Source: Umezawaea tangerina
GTDB lineage: Bacteria > Actinomycetota > Actinomycetes > Mycobacteriales > Pseudonocardiaceae
Assembly (NCBI RefSeq): GCF_003002815.1
Contig: NZ_PVTF01000001.1
Span: 620,001 to 684,000, forward strand
DNA length: 64,000 bases
Direction of reading: 5' to 3'
This document shows, in pieces, positions 1 through 8,236 of this stretch. The notes beneath the pieces were generated by a model. It was not told where the DNA came from. It saw only the letters and a program-made list of their open reading frames with translations, and did not search any database. The translations under genes and the position numbers were made by a program. Each line of letters opens with the position of its first letter. The first letter of the stretch is position 1.

Positions 1-593
1 TCCACGGCGTCCGCCGCGGTCGCGGTGCCGAAGTGCGCGATGACGGCGGGCAGCAGGGCGGTGGGCGTGCCGCGGCCGTCCTCGGCGCGCACGGCCAGCC
101 ACAGCGCCTCGCTGCCGATGTGCCCGCCGCCGCCCCAGTCGCCGGAGATCCGGCCCAGCGCGGGGAAGCGGTGGGTGCGGCCGTCCGCGGCGACGGCGAC
201 GCAGTTGATGCCCGCGCCGCACACCACCGCGACCCCGATGCCGTCCGTCGTGCCCGCGCGGAGCAGCGCGAACGTGTCGTTGCCGACGACCGAGGTCCCC
301 GACCAGCCGTGCCGCTCGATCTCCGCCTGGAGCTCCAGCTCCTCGCGGGGCAGGTCGGCGCCCGCGAGGTAGGCGGCCGTGTGCCTCGCTATCGGCTCGT
401 CCGGGGACAGCCCAGCCTGCCGGGCCGCCTCGCGGACGAGCCCGTCGAACACCTCCAGGCTGCGCGCCAGGCCGACGTTCTGCGGTGACGCGCCGGGCCC
501 GCGCACCTGCGCGAGCACCTGCCCGTCCGCGTCGACCAGCAACACGGCTGTCTTGCTGTTCCCGCCGTCGATGGCGAGCACCCGGTCGGTCAT
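1..593 (-). CDS. BadF/BadG-family N-acetylglucosamine-type kinase (partial, C-terminus outside window)
   Basis: The first 197 residues of an ASKHA-fold sugar kinase. The phosphate-1 loop AIDGGNSKT sits at residues 7-15, a GND motif with the likely catalytic Asp around 105-106, phosphate-2 CGAGIN around 125-130, and GDWGGGGHIG around 151-160. These are typical of the BadF/BadG/BcrA family that contains N-acetylglucosamine and N-acetylmuramate kinases. It is the last gene of the minus-strand operon that begins with the ROK regulator at 6409, 52 bases after the GH4 gene. A GAGGAG ribosome-binding site lies 9 bases before the ATG. The likely role is ATP-dependent phosphorylation of the sugar (or disaccharide) imported by the adjacent ABC system. 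Substrate is inferred from context only. Confidence 0.85.
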   Translation of the reverse strand, partial: MTDRVLAIDGGNSKTAVLLVDADGQVLAQVRGPGASPQNVGLARSLEVFDGLVREAARQAGLSPDEPIARHTAAYLAGADLPREELELQAEIERHGWSGTSVVGNDTFALLRAGTTDGIGVAVVCGAGINCVAVAADGRTHRFPALGRISGDWGGGGHIGSEALWLAVRAEDGRGTPTALLPAVIAHFGTATAADAV

Positions 594-645
594 GCTTGCG
601 AGCTCCTCGTGGGCCGGTGGCTGATCAAGGACGAGCGGACCCCGG

Positions 646-1914
646 TCAGGAGTCCTTCGCCCACGGCAGGAAATCCTCGTTCCGCGCGACGAGCTCGTCG
701 GCGAGCCGCTCCGCGGTGGCGTACTGCCCGATCAGCGGGTGGGCGAGCAGCGCGGTCGCCACCCGGTCCCGACCGCCGTGCACGGCGGCCTCCAGCGCGA
801 GGTCCTCGTACCCCGTCACGTTCGCGATCAGCCCGGAGAACAACGGCTCCACCGGTTCCACCGGCAACGGGACCGCGCCCTCGGAGGTGACCGCGGCGGG
901 CACCTCGACCACGGCGTCGTCCGGCAGGAACGGCAGCGTGCCGTCGTTGCGCACGTTCACGACGTGCCGCTCGGCACCCGTGCCGCCGGTCAGCGAGTGC
1001 ACCAGCTGCACCGCCGCCTCCGAGTAGAAGGCGCCGCCGCGCTGGGCGAGCTGCTCGGGCTTGGTCACCACGGCGGGGTCCGCGTAGATGGCCATCAGCT
1101 CCTCCTCGACCGCCGCGACGGTCTCCGCGCGCGGCGCCTCGACCTTCTGCTTCGCCACGACCTCGTCGTGGTTGTAGAAGTAGTTGAGGTAGTAGGAGGG
1201 CACCGCGCCGATCCGCCGCATCAGGGGCAGCGGCAGCCGCATGTGCTCGGCCAGCGCGTCCCCGTGCTCGCCGAGCAGCTCGGGCAGCCGGTCGACGCCG
1301 TCGACGACCACCCCGCGCTCCCACGTGAGGTGGTTGAGCCCCACGTGGTCGAGCCGGACGTCGTCCGCCCCGACCCCGAGCTGGGCCGCGGCCCAGCGCT
1401 GGAAGCCGATCGCCACGTTGCACAGCCCCACCGCGCGGTGCCCGGCCTGCAGCAGCGCGCGGGTCACGATGCCGACGGGGTTGGTGAAGTTCACGATCCA
1501 CGTGTCCGGCCCGGCGACCGACCGCACCCGGTCGGCGATGTCCAGCACCACCGGCACCGTCCGCAACGCCTTCGCCAGCCCGCCCGCGCCGGTCGTCTCC
1601 TGACCGACGCACCCGCAGTCCAGCGGGAACGTCTCGTCCGTCCGCCGCGCCGCCTGGCCGCCGACGCGCAGCTGCAGCAGCACCGCCGACGCCCCCTCGA
1701 CACCCTCCTCCAGGCTCGCGGTGGTCGTGATCCTGGCCGGGTGGTCCGCGTGCGCCAGCAGCCGCCGGGAGAACGGCCCGATGACCGACAGCCGGTGCGC
1801 GTCCGGGTCCACCAGCACGATCTCGTCCACGTCGAGACTGGTCCGGCGGCCCGCGATGCCGTCGATCAGCTCCGGCGTGTAGGTCGACCCGCCTCCGACA
1901 ACGGTGAGCTTCAT
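646..1914 (-). CDS. Glycoside hydrolase family 4, 6-phospho-beta-glucosidase-like
   Basis: A 422-residue GH4 enzyme. The N-terminal NAD-binding glycine motif VVGGGSTYTPEL is at residues 5-16. The metal ligands expected in the family are visible: Cys165 in GLCNVAIG and His195 in VGLNHLTW. GH4 enzymes cleave phosphorylated glycosides by an NAD and Mn-dependent redox-elimination mechanism, usually on 6-phospho sugars. Its ATG overlaps the upstream permease stop (ATGA), so translation is coupled. It is odd here because GH4 6-phosphoglycosidases normally partner PTS importers, whereas this operon has an ABC importer and a soluble kinase. The substrate may be an amino-sugar disaccharide phosphorylated after import (inference). 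Confidence 0.9.
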   Translation of the reverse strand: MKLTVVGGGSTYTPELIDGIAGRRTSLDVDEIVLVDPDAHRLSVIGPFSRRLLAHADHPARITTTASLEEGVEGASAVLLQLRVGGQAARRTDETFPLDCGCVGQETTGAGGLAKALRTVPVVLDIADRVRSVAGPDTWIVNFTNPVGIVTRALLQAGHRAVGLCNVAIGFQRWAAAQLGVGADDVRLDHVGLNHLTWERGVVVDGVDRLPELLGEHGDALAEHMRLPLPLMRRIGAVPSYYLNYFYNHDEVVAKQKVEAPRAETVAAVEEELMAIYADPAVVTKPEQLAQRGGAFYSEAAVQLVHSLTGGTGAERHVVNVRNDGTLPFLPDDAVVEVPAAVTSEGAVPLPVEPVEPLFSGLIANVTGYEDLALEAAVHGGRDRVATALLAHPLIGQYATAERLADELVARNEDFLPWAKDS

Positions 1915-2804
1915 CCCTTGACTCCTGTGAACGTGATTCCCCGGACGAAGGACTTCTGCGCGAACAGGAACAGGACCAGGACCGGGATCAGGACCAGGGT
2001 GGTCGCGGCCATGGTGAGGTTCCACTGCGTCGCCCGGTGCATGCCGCGGAACGAGGCGAGCGCGATGGACAGCGGCCAGCTGTCCTGCCGTTCGCCGACG
2101 TAGAGCAGCGGGCCGAAGTAGTCGTTCCAGGTGTAGAGGAAGGTGAACAGCGACGCCGCCGCGATGCCGGGCCTGGTCATCGGCAGCAGGACGCGGTAGA
2201 GGATCTGGAACTCGTTGCAGCCGTCGATGCGGGCCGCGTCGAGGTAGTCCTCGGGGATGGTCAGGAAGAACTGGCGCAGCAGGAAGATGCTGAACGCGTC
2301 GCCGAGCAGGTACGGCACGATCAGCGGCCACAGCGTGCCGGTGAGGCCGGCACTGGCCCACATGCTGTACAGCGGCACGGCGACCACCTGCGGCGGCAGC
2401 ATCATGGCGGCGATCAGGAGCATGAACGCGGCGTTGCTGCCGCGGAACCTGAAGCGCGCCAACGCGTACGCGGCGGGCACGCTGGACAGCAGCATGCCGG
2501 CGGTCGCGACCACCGAGTACAGCAGCGAGTTGCCGAGGTACGTCAGCATCGGCGCCTTCTCGAACACCAGCGCGAAGTTCTCGAAGTGCCACTCGGTCGG
2601 CCACATGTTCGACGTGAGCGCCTGGCGGTCGGACATCACCGAGGTGAGGAACACGAACACCAGCGGCACGGTGAAGATCACGCCCATGGCGAGCGCGACG
2701 CTGTGCACCGCGATCCAGTCGAGCAGCTGCCGCTTGTTCCTGGGGCGCCTGGGAACCGCCGTGGCCGGTGCGACCTTGGGCGGTTCGCTGAGCAGAGCGG
2801 TCAT
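1911..2804 (-). CDS. Carbohydrate ABC transporter permease (MalG/CUT1 type)
   Basis: A 297-residue inner-membrane permease with about six hydrophobic segments and a C-terminal half typical of MalG-type permeases. The conserved EAA loop, which contacts the ATPase, reads EDYLDAARIDGCNEFQILYR. The terminal segment ends FVRGITFTGVKG, matching the common G(A/V)xKG ending of this family. The start overlaps the stop of the preceding MalF-type permease by one base (TGATG). It forms the translocation pore together with that permease, and receives sugar from the lipoprotein encoded at 3813-5153. No ATPase gene is present in the operon. Confidence 0.93.
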   Translation of the reverse strand: MTALLSEPPKVAPATAVPRRPRNKRQLLDWIAVHSVALAMGVIFTVPLVFVFLTSVMSDRQALTSNMWPTEWHFENFALVFEKAPMLTYLGNSLLYSVVATAGMLLSSVPAAYALARFRFRGSNAAFMLLIAAMMLPPQVVAVPLYSMWASAGLTGTLWPLIVPYLLGDAFSIFLLRQFFLTIPEDYLDAARIDGCNEFQILYRVLLPMTRPGIAAASLFTFLYTWNDYFGPLLYVGERQDSWPLSIALASFRGMHRATQWNLTMAATTLVLIPVLVLFLFAQKSFVRGITFTGVKG

Positions 2805-3802
2805 CAGCTCCTCGCCTCCTCGGAGTCGCCCGCCCGCAGCTGTCGGATCAGGATCGCGGTGAAGGCGAACGACACGATGAACAGGACCACGGCCATCGCC
2901 GAGGCGTAGCCCATGTGGTAGGCCCGGAAGCCCTGCTGGTAGAGCCAGACCGGGAAGGTGAGCGTGGAGTTGTTGGGGTAGCCCATGATCTGGCTGTTGC
3001 CGACCATGTCGGCCGACCCCGACGCGACCGAGCCCGCCACGATCGCCTGGGTGAAGTACTGCAGGGCGAAGATGACCGAGTTGACGACGCCGAACAGCAG
3101 CACCGGCGCGATCGTCGGCAGCGTGATCTTGCGGAACTGCATGACGGGACCGGCGCCGTCGAGCTGGGCGGCCTCGTACAGGTCCTTGGGCACGTCCAGG
3201 ATCGCGGCCAGGATGATGATCATGATCTCGCCGGAGCCCCACAGCGTGAGCAGGGTCAGCGCGGGCTTGGACAGGCTGGGGTCGTTGAACCACAGCGGTC
3301 CGTCGATCCCGAACCAGCCGAGCACCGAGTTCACCGGGCCCGTGCCGGGGTTGAACACGAACACGAACGTCAGCGTCGCCGCGACCGGCGGGACCAGCGA
3401 CGGCAGGTAGCACAGGGTGCGGAGCAGGCTGTTGCCCGTCGTCACGCGCGCCAGGACCGACGCGACGCCGAGGCCGAACGCCACCCGCAGCACCGTGAGC
3501 ACGACGACCAGCCACAGCGTGTTGTACGCCGCGGTCCTGACCACCGGGTCGCCGGTGAACAGGTAGACGAAGTTGCGCAGGCCGACGAAGTCCGCGGTGT
3601 CGAGCCCGTTGTAGTTGGTGAAGGAGAAGTACACCGTCGCGAGCAGCGGGTAGACGAAGAACACCGCCATCCCGACCGCCCACGGCGCCAGGAACAGGAT
3701 CACCCATCGGCGGTTGCGGCCGCGCACCCCGCCCCGCCTCTTCACGAGGGCGGGGCGGGTGGTCGCGGGCTCCGCTGCCAGGGTCGGCAGGGTCGTGGTC
3801 AC
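2804..3802 (-). CDS. Carbohydrate ABC transporter permease (MalF type)
   Basis: A 332-residue membrane permease with a basic cytoplasmic N-terminus (residues 1-30), then a first transmembrane segment starting VILFLAPWAVGMAVFF. The EAA loop is seen around LYEAAQLDGAGPVMQFRK. It lies 10 bases after the binding-protein gene and is coupled to the next permease by a one-base overlap. This arrangement and the sequence make it the first of the two pore subunits of a CUT1-family sugar importer. The start at 3802 is an ATG beginning MTTTLPTLAAEP. Specificity cannot be read from the permease itself. Confidence 0.92.
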   Translation of the reverse strand: MTTTLPTLAAEPATTRPALVKRRGGVRGRNRRWVILFLAPWAVGMAVFFVYPLLATVYFSFTNYNGLDTADFVGLRNFVYLFTGDPVVRTAAYNTLWLVVVLTVLRVAFGLGVASVLARVTTGNSLLRTLCYLPSLVPPVAATLTFVFVFNPGTGPVNSVLGWFGIDGPLWFNDPSLSKPALTLLTLWGSGEIMIIILAAILDVPKDLYEAAQLDGAGPVMQFRKITLPTIAPVLLFGVVNSVIFALQYFTQAIVAGSVASGSADMVGNSQIMGYPNNSTLTFPVWLYQQGFRAYHMGYASAMAVVLFIVSFAFTAILIRQLRAGDSEEARS

Positions 3803-3812
3803 GGGGTCGACC

Positions 3813-5153
3813 TCACTTGCCGAGCGCCTTGGCGTCGTCGATCTGCTTGTCCAGGTCCGCCAGGCCCTTGCCGAGGTCGGGCACCGTGCCGGTCTGCCAC
3901 GAGACGCCGAAGTCGGACACGATCTTGAGGTACTGGTCGCCGATGGTGCTGGCCGGGTTCGACGTCAGGTTCTTGTTGGCGAACGCGTCGAGGAACGGCT
4001 TGAAGTTGTCGCCCAGCTTCAGGTCCGGGCTGCTCAGCGAGGTCTTGGTGCTGGGCACGTTGTGCAGGCCGTTGGCCAGGCCGACCAGGGCGTCGGTGTC
4101 CGACGTGAGGTACTTGATCAGATCCCAGGCCGCGCCGGGGTTCTTGGCGCCCTTGGGGATGCCGATGATCGTGCCGGTCGTGTAGCCGCCGCCGTGGTTC
4201 TCCGGCTTCGACGTCGGCAGCGTCGCGGTGCCGTAGTTCAGGCCGGGGGTCTGGTCGGCGAGGAACGCCGTGCGGTACTCGCCGTCGATCGCCATGGCGA
4301 CCTTGCCCGCGTGGAAGCCGTTGTCGGCGGAGTACTCCTGGCCGAGGCCCGCGGTGAACTTCTGCAGGTTGTCCCAGCCGTAGAAGTCGACGAGCTCCTT
4401 CTGCCAGGTGAACATGTCCTTCCAGCCCTGGTCCTTGCCCAGGCTGGACTTGCCGTCCTTGTCGACCCACTGCGCGTTGAACATCGTGCCGACGATCTGC
4501 GGCTTGAACGCGTAGAAACCCATCTGCGGCAGGAAGCCCGCGACCTGGATCGAGCCGTCGGGGTTCTTCACGGTGAGCTTCTTGGCGTAGTCCAGCAGCT
4601 CGGCCGTGGTCTTCGGCGGCGCGCTCAGACCGGCCGCGGTGAGCAGGTCCTTGTTGTAGTACAGGCCGTAGACGTCGGCGAGCATCGGCAGGGCGACCCG
4701 GTTGCCGTTGAACTCGGTGTAGTCGAGCACGGCCTTCGGGATGTCGTCGAGGTCGTACTTGTCCCGCTCGATGTAGGGCTTCAGGTCCTGCCACGCGCCG
4801 CTGGACGCGAACTGGCCGATGTTGTCCGTGGTGAACGAGATCGCGACGTCCGGCGGGTTGCCGCTGCGGATCGACTGGGTGATCTTGTCGTCGTCCTGGC
4901 TGCCCTGGTTGTCGATGGTGATGTTGGTGTGCTTGCCGTGGTACTTGTCCAGCGCCTCCTTGACGATCCCCAGCTCGCGGTCGGAGAAGTTGCTCCAGAC
5001 CTGGACCGTCACGGCCTGGTCCGCGCCGGGCGCGGCCGCGGGACCCGAGGCGCCGCCGCCACCGGCTGTGCACGCGGCGGCCAACACCCCTGCCGTCGTG
5101 ACGATCAGAGCTGACCGGAAGCGAAGCCGCGAACGGCCTGGCCTGGTGCGCAT
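3813..5153 (-). CDS. Extracellular sugar-binding lipoprotein of ABC importer
   Basis: A family 1 solute-binding protein of 446 residues. It has an Arg-rich signal peptide and a lipobox LAAAC at about residues 25-29, so it is predicted to be lipid-anchored at the cell surface. The chosen ATG (5153) is preceded by AGGAGG four to five bases upstream; an in-frame ATG seven codons earlier has no such site. It follows the ROK regulator by 17 bases and precedes two permeases, so the operon reads regulator, binding protein, permease, permease, GH4, kinase. The ligand is probably a chitin-type or beta-linked disaccharide, judged only from neighbours. Confidence 0.92.
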   Translation of the reverse strand: MRTRPGRSRLRFRSALIVTTAGVLAAACTAGGGGASGPAAAPGADQAVTVQVWSNFSDRELGIVKEALDKYHGKHTNITIDNQGSQDDDKITQSIRSGNPPDVAISFTTDNIGQFASSGAWQDLKPYIERDKYDLDDIPKAVLDYTEFNGNRVALPMLADVYGLYYNKDLLTAAGLSAPPKTTAELLDYAKKLTVKNPDGSIQVAGFLPQMGFYAFKPQIVGTMFNAQWVDKDGKSSLGKDQGWKDMFTWQKELVDFYGWDNLQKFTAGLGQEYSADNGFHAGKVAMAIDGEYRTAFLADQTPGLNYGTATLPTSKPENHGGGYTTGTIIGIPKGAKNPGAAWDLIKYLTSDTDALVGLANGLHNVPSTKTSLSSPDLKLGDNFKPFLDAFANKNLTSNPASTIGDQYLKIVSDFGVSWQTGTVPDLGKGLADLDKQIDDAKALGK

Positions 5154-5170
5154 TGGCCCTCCTGGGAGAT

Positions 5171-6409
5171 TCAACGTCGGGTGGTGGGGGCGAGAACGGC
5201 CGCGTTGCCGTGGTGCGGGCCTCGGAAGGGTTCGGTCGTGGCGGCTGGAAGGCCGAACACCTGTTCCCTGGCGACGGAGAGCGCCGTGTGCAGTGCGCCG
5301 GAGCGCACCGGCTTCCCGGTGACCAGGGCGAGCTGTACGGGGGTGCGGGGCACCACCAGGTGGCGGATCTCCGCCGAGACGAGGTCGACCAGCGTCGTGC
5401 CGCCCGCCTGGGCGACGTCGCCGGAGAGCAGGACCAGTTCGGGGTCGAGCACGCTGATCACGCCCGCGACGCCGGTGGCGATGCGGCGGGCCAGGTCGAC
5501 CAGGAACTCCCGGCCCGCGGGCCCGGAGCTCAGCGCCTTGCGCACGGCCGCCTCGCCGGTGCGGGCCGCGACGCCGTGCGCGCGGGCCAGCCGGACGAGG
5601 GCGCCGTTGTCGAGCAGCTCGCCGAACGTGCCGCCGGTGCGGTCGGTGCCGGTCTCGGCGACCGCCCGGTCCGGGATCTGCAGGCCGTCGATCTCGCCCG
5701 CGCCGCCGGTGGCACCGCGCAGCAGCACGCCGTTGACCACCACGGCCGCGCCGACCGCGTCGGCGGGCCAGATGAGGACGAAGTCGCGGACCTCGGTCGC
5801 GCGGCCCGCGATCATCTCCTCGACGGCGACCAGGTTCACGTCGTTCTCGACGGTGACCGTCGTGCCCAGCAGGCCGTGCAGCTCGTCGAGCAGGTCGAAA
5901 CCGCCCCAGCCCGGCATGTGCGGGGCGTAGGCGAGCTTGCCGGTGGCCGGGTCCACCGCGCCGGGGCTGCCCACGACCACGTGGTGCAGCGCCTCCGGGG
6001 TCAGCCCGGCCTGGCCCGCGGCCTTGCTCACGGCACCGTGGAAGGCCTCCAGGACGTCTGACTTGGCCGCCTTCGGCATGGGGGCGCTGTGCTCGGTCAG
6101 CAGCGCGCCGGAGATGTCCGCGATCGCCACGTCCACGTGGTCCGGCGTGAGGTCCACCGCCGCGACGTGCGCGAGTGCCCCGTTCACCGACCAGAGCTGC
6201 GCCCGCGGACCGCGGCCGCCACCGCGCAAACCGTTGCGCAGCACCGTGTCCGACTCCTCCAGTCGGGTGAGCAGCTGCGCGGTCGCGGGCTTCGAAAGTC
6301 CGATGATGCCTTCCAGTTCGGCCCTCGTCAGAGGACCGTTGCGGAGTAGCGCCTCGATGGCCGCGCGGTCGTTGATCTCGCGCAGCAGCCGTGGACTTCC
6401 GGCTCGCAT
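5171..6409 (-). CDS. ROK-family transcriptional regulator
   Basis: A 412-residue regulator with an N-terminal winged helix (about residues 10-70, containing LTRAELEGIIGLSKPATAQL) joined to a ROK sugar-kinase-like domain. The usual HxCxxCGxxGC zinc motif of active ROK kinases is not seen; the region reads GATGGAGEIDGLQIPDRAVAE, so it looks like a sugar-sensing repressor rather than an enzyme. It is first in the operon, with AGGAGAG before the ATG. A TTGACG-17-TACGGT promoter and an inverted repeat directly downstream of it precede the gene, which suggests autoregulation of the whole operon. The inducer is unknown but is presumably the imported sugar or its phosphate. Confidence 0.9.
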   Translation of the reverse strand: MRAGSPRLLREINDRAAIEALLRNGPLTRAELEGIIGLSKPATAQLLTRLEESDTVLRNGLRGGGRGPRAQLWSVNGALAHVAAVDLTPDHVDVAIADISGALLTEHSAPMPKAAKSDVLEAFHGAVSKAAGQAGLTPEALHHVVVGSPGAVDPATGKLAYAPHMPGWGGFDLLDELHGLLGTTVTVENDVNLVAVEEMIAGRATEVRDFVLIWPADAVGAAVVVNGVLLRGATGGAGEIDGLQIPDRAVAETGTDRTGGTFGELLDNGALVRLARAHGVAARTGEAAVRKALSSGPAGREFLVDLARRIATGVAGVISVLDPELVLLSGDVAQAGGTTLVDLVSAEIRHLVVPRTPVQLALVTGKPVRSGALHTALSVAREQVFGLPAATTEPFRGPHHGNAAVLAPTTRR

Positions 6410-6419
6410 CGACTCTCCT

Positions 6420-6438
6420 GTCTGTTAACTTTCCAGAC
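6420..6438. promoter_or_regulatory. Putative ROK operator
   Basis: The 19-bp imperfect inverted repeat GTCTGTTAACTTTCCAGAC lies between the predicted transcription start (about 6442) and the ROK start codon. Its position, a few bases downstream of the start site, suits a repressor operator. Outer arms GTCTG/CAGAC are perfect. Confidence 0.55.
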
Positions 6439-6449
6439 GATTTCGGGCA

Positions 6450-6478
6450 ACCGTAGTTACGGGGGTCACATTCGTCAA
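6450..6478 (-). promoter_or_regulatory. Promoter of the ROK-ABC-GH4-kinase operon
   Basis: On the minus strand TTGACG (6478-6473) is followed after exactly 17 bases by TACGGT (6455-6450), a good housekeeping-sigma promoter. It is immediately upstream of the inverted repeat proposed as the ROK operator. Confidence 0.6.
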
Positions 6479-6544
6479 CACTCTTGCCGAACGCTGATGC
6501 GGGTCCGTTACCTGGGTAAGGCTCCCCTAAGGCAGGCTGGAGGC

Positions 6545-7204
6545 ATGACCGAGAGCCGTCAGGAGTCGTTGGCCGAGCTGCTGGGTGGCCGGGGCGGGGC
6601 GCTGGACGCCTCCCTGCCCCCGGTGGCCTTCGTGCTCGGGTGGCTGGTGGCCGGGCAGTCCGTGGTCGTCGGCGCCTGGGCGGCCGTCCTGTGCGGCGTG
6701 CTCGTCGGTGTCGTGCGGCTGCTCCGCGGCGAACGCCCGCGCGCCGCCGTGGTGAGCGTCGCGATGGTCGTGATCGCCGCCCTGGTCGCCCTGCACACCG
6801 GCCGCGCCGAGGACTTCTTCCTCGTGCAGCTGCTGTCCAACGTCGCCAGCGCCCTCATGTGGGCCGCGAGCATCGTCATCCGGTGGCCGCTGCTGGGCGT
6901 CGTCGTCGGGGTCGTCATCGGCCAGAAGACCCGCTGGCGCAAGGATCCCGACCTGCTGCGCGCCTACGGCGTCGCCAGCTGGGCCTGGGTCGGGCAGTAC
7001 GTGGTGCGCGTGCTGGTGTTCGGCGCGCTGTACCTCGCAGGCCAGGTGGTCGCCCTCGGCGTCGCCCGCGCCGCGCTGACGTGGCCGTTGCAGGCGCTGT
7101 GCCTCGCGGTCAGCTGGTGGCTGCTGCGGCGGTCGCTGCCGGACGACCACCCCGGCCTGCGCCACCCCCGGGTGCCCGGCGAGGTGGCGGGTGTTCCCGA
7201 GTAG
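6545..7204 (+). CDS. DUF3159 family integral membrane protein
   Basis: A 219-residue polytopic membrane protein beginning MTESRQESLAELLGGRGGALDASLPP, which is the typical opening of DUF3159 proteins of actinobacteria. There are about six hydrophobic segments, and the signature KTRWRKDPDLLRAY falls in the middle. The function is unknown. It is transcribed divergently from the ROK operon. The ATG at 6545 has GGAGG almost adjacent, and a start at 6497 (MRVRYL) is possible; I prefer 6545 because family similarity begins there. Confidence 0.8.
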   Translation: MTESRQESLAELLGGRGGALDASLPPVAFVLGWLVAGQSVVVGAWAAVLCGVLVGVVRLLRGERPRAAVVSVAMVVIAALVALHTGRAEDFFLVQLLSNVASALMWAASIVIRWPLLGVVVGVVIGQKTRWRKDPDLLRAYGVASWAWVGQYVVRVLVFGALYLAGQVVALGVARAALTWPLQALCLAVSWWLLRRSLPDDHPGLRHPRVPGEVAGVPE

Positions 7205-7220
7205 CCGGGCTGTGGCAGCC

Positions 7221-8162
7221 CTAGGCGGGCCGCGGCGCCGTGGGCCCGAGCAGGTCGAGGGCGGCCAGCCACGCCGCCCCGGCCGCGCCCTCGGTGGCCA
7301 CCCGGACGGTCGCCCCCGTCCGCGCCCTGAGCAGGCTCCGCAACCGGTCCCCGACCGGACTGGACGGTCCCACGAGACTGCCCACCAGCACGATCGGCGT
7401 CCTCTCGCCGGGTTCCCGAGCCGCCATCGCCGTGTCCGCCAACAACCGCGCCGCGGTGTCCACGATGTCCAGCGCGTGCGGGTCCTGGTCCGCGGCCATC
7501 GCGCTCACCAGCGGCGCGTACCGCGCCAGCCCGATCGGCGGCGAGCTGTTGACCACGGTGATCAACCGCGACCACATCCGCCGCCGCTGCGCGGTTTCCA
7601 CCAGCGACATCCCCAGCACCGCCTCGGCCAACGCGGACAGCGGCTCGTCGGTCTCCAGCTGCCCCAGGGTGTCCCGGACCGCCGAGCGCCCCATCCAGAA
7701 CGCCGACCCCTCGTCGCCGAGCAGCCACCCGTACCCACCGGTCGTGCCGCGCAGCTTGTGGTCGACGATCCGCGCGGCGATCGAGCCCGTCCCGGCGACC
7801 ACGACCGTGCCGTCCGGTGACGCCGACCCGGCGGCGAACGCGGCCTCGCAGTCGGTGACCACGCGCATGGGGCAGCGCAGTCCGGCCTCCGCCCACGCCT
7901 TCTCGAACAGCGCGGCCACGGCGGGGTCGGTGAGCTTGCTGGAGCCCGCCATGCCGAGCACGCCGGACTGGACCTTCCGCACGTCCAGGCCCTCCAGGGC
8001 GGCGCGCAGGGCGTCGCCGATCTGGGAGGCCGCGCGGGCGGGCGGGTGGGAGTTGGGGTTGGCGCCGCCCGCCACGCCCGCTCCCAGTCTGGTGCCGTCC
8101 AGGTCCAGCACGACCGCCCTGGTAGCTGTGCCGCCGGCGTCCAGTCCCACCACGAAGCCCAT
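7221..8162 (-). CDS. BadF/BadG-family N-acetylglucosamine kinase-like protein
   Basis: A 313-residue ASKHA-fold kinase. It starts MGFVVGLDAGGTATRAVVLD (phosphate-1 at residues 5-15). It also has VTDCEAAFAAG (the Asp likely acting as base), VVVAGTGSIAA (phosphate-2), and GYGWLLGDEGSAFWMG, the hallmark of GlcNAc kinases of this family. It is a single-gene unit separated from the upstream subtilase by a strong hairpin at 8184-8227. Together with the partial kinase at position 1 it gives two paralogous cytosolic amino-sugar kinases within 8 kb. The probable reaction is GlcNAc + ATP to GlcNAc-6-phosphate, feeding NagA at 13977. Confidence 0.85.
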   Translation of the reverse strand: MGFVVGLDAGGTATRAVVLDLDGTRLGAGVAGGANPNSHPPARAASQIGDALRAALEGLDVRKVQSGVLGMAGSSKLTDPAVAALFEKAWAEAGLRCPMRVVTDCEAAFAAGSASPDGTVVVAGTGSIAARIVDHKLRGTTGGYGWLLGDEGSAFWMGRSAVRDTLGQLETDEPLSALAEAVLGMSLVETAQRRRMWSRLITVVNSSPPIGLARYAPLVSAMAADQDPHALDIVDTAARLLADTAMAAREPGERTPIVLVGSLVGPSSPVGDRLRSLLRARTGATVRVATEGAAGAAWLAALDLLGPTAPRPA

Positions 8163-8183
8163 TCGACCGAGTATGCCGAGAAC

Positions 8184-8227
8184 CCGACGGGCCCGGCACA
8201 CCCAAGTGGGTACGCCGGGCCCGTCGG
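8184..8227 (-). terminator. Strong hairpin terminator after subtilase gene
   Basis: A perfect 14-bp stem (CCGACGGGCCCGGC paired with its complement at 8214-8227) closes a 16-base loop, between the end of the subtilase gene and the start of the kinase gene, both on the minus strand. There is no long U tract, as is common in actinomycetes. Confidence 0.75.
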
Positions 8228-8236
8228 TGGGAACGC

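Noticed and set aside
3714..5114. Plus-strand ORF opposite the first binding protein and permease
   Set aside because: Low-complexity shadow of codon third-position GC bias; minus-strand genes have lipobox and permease motifs.
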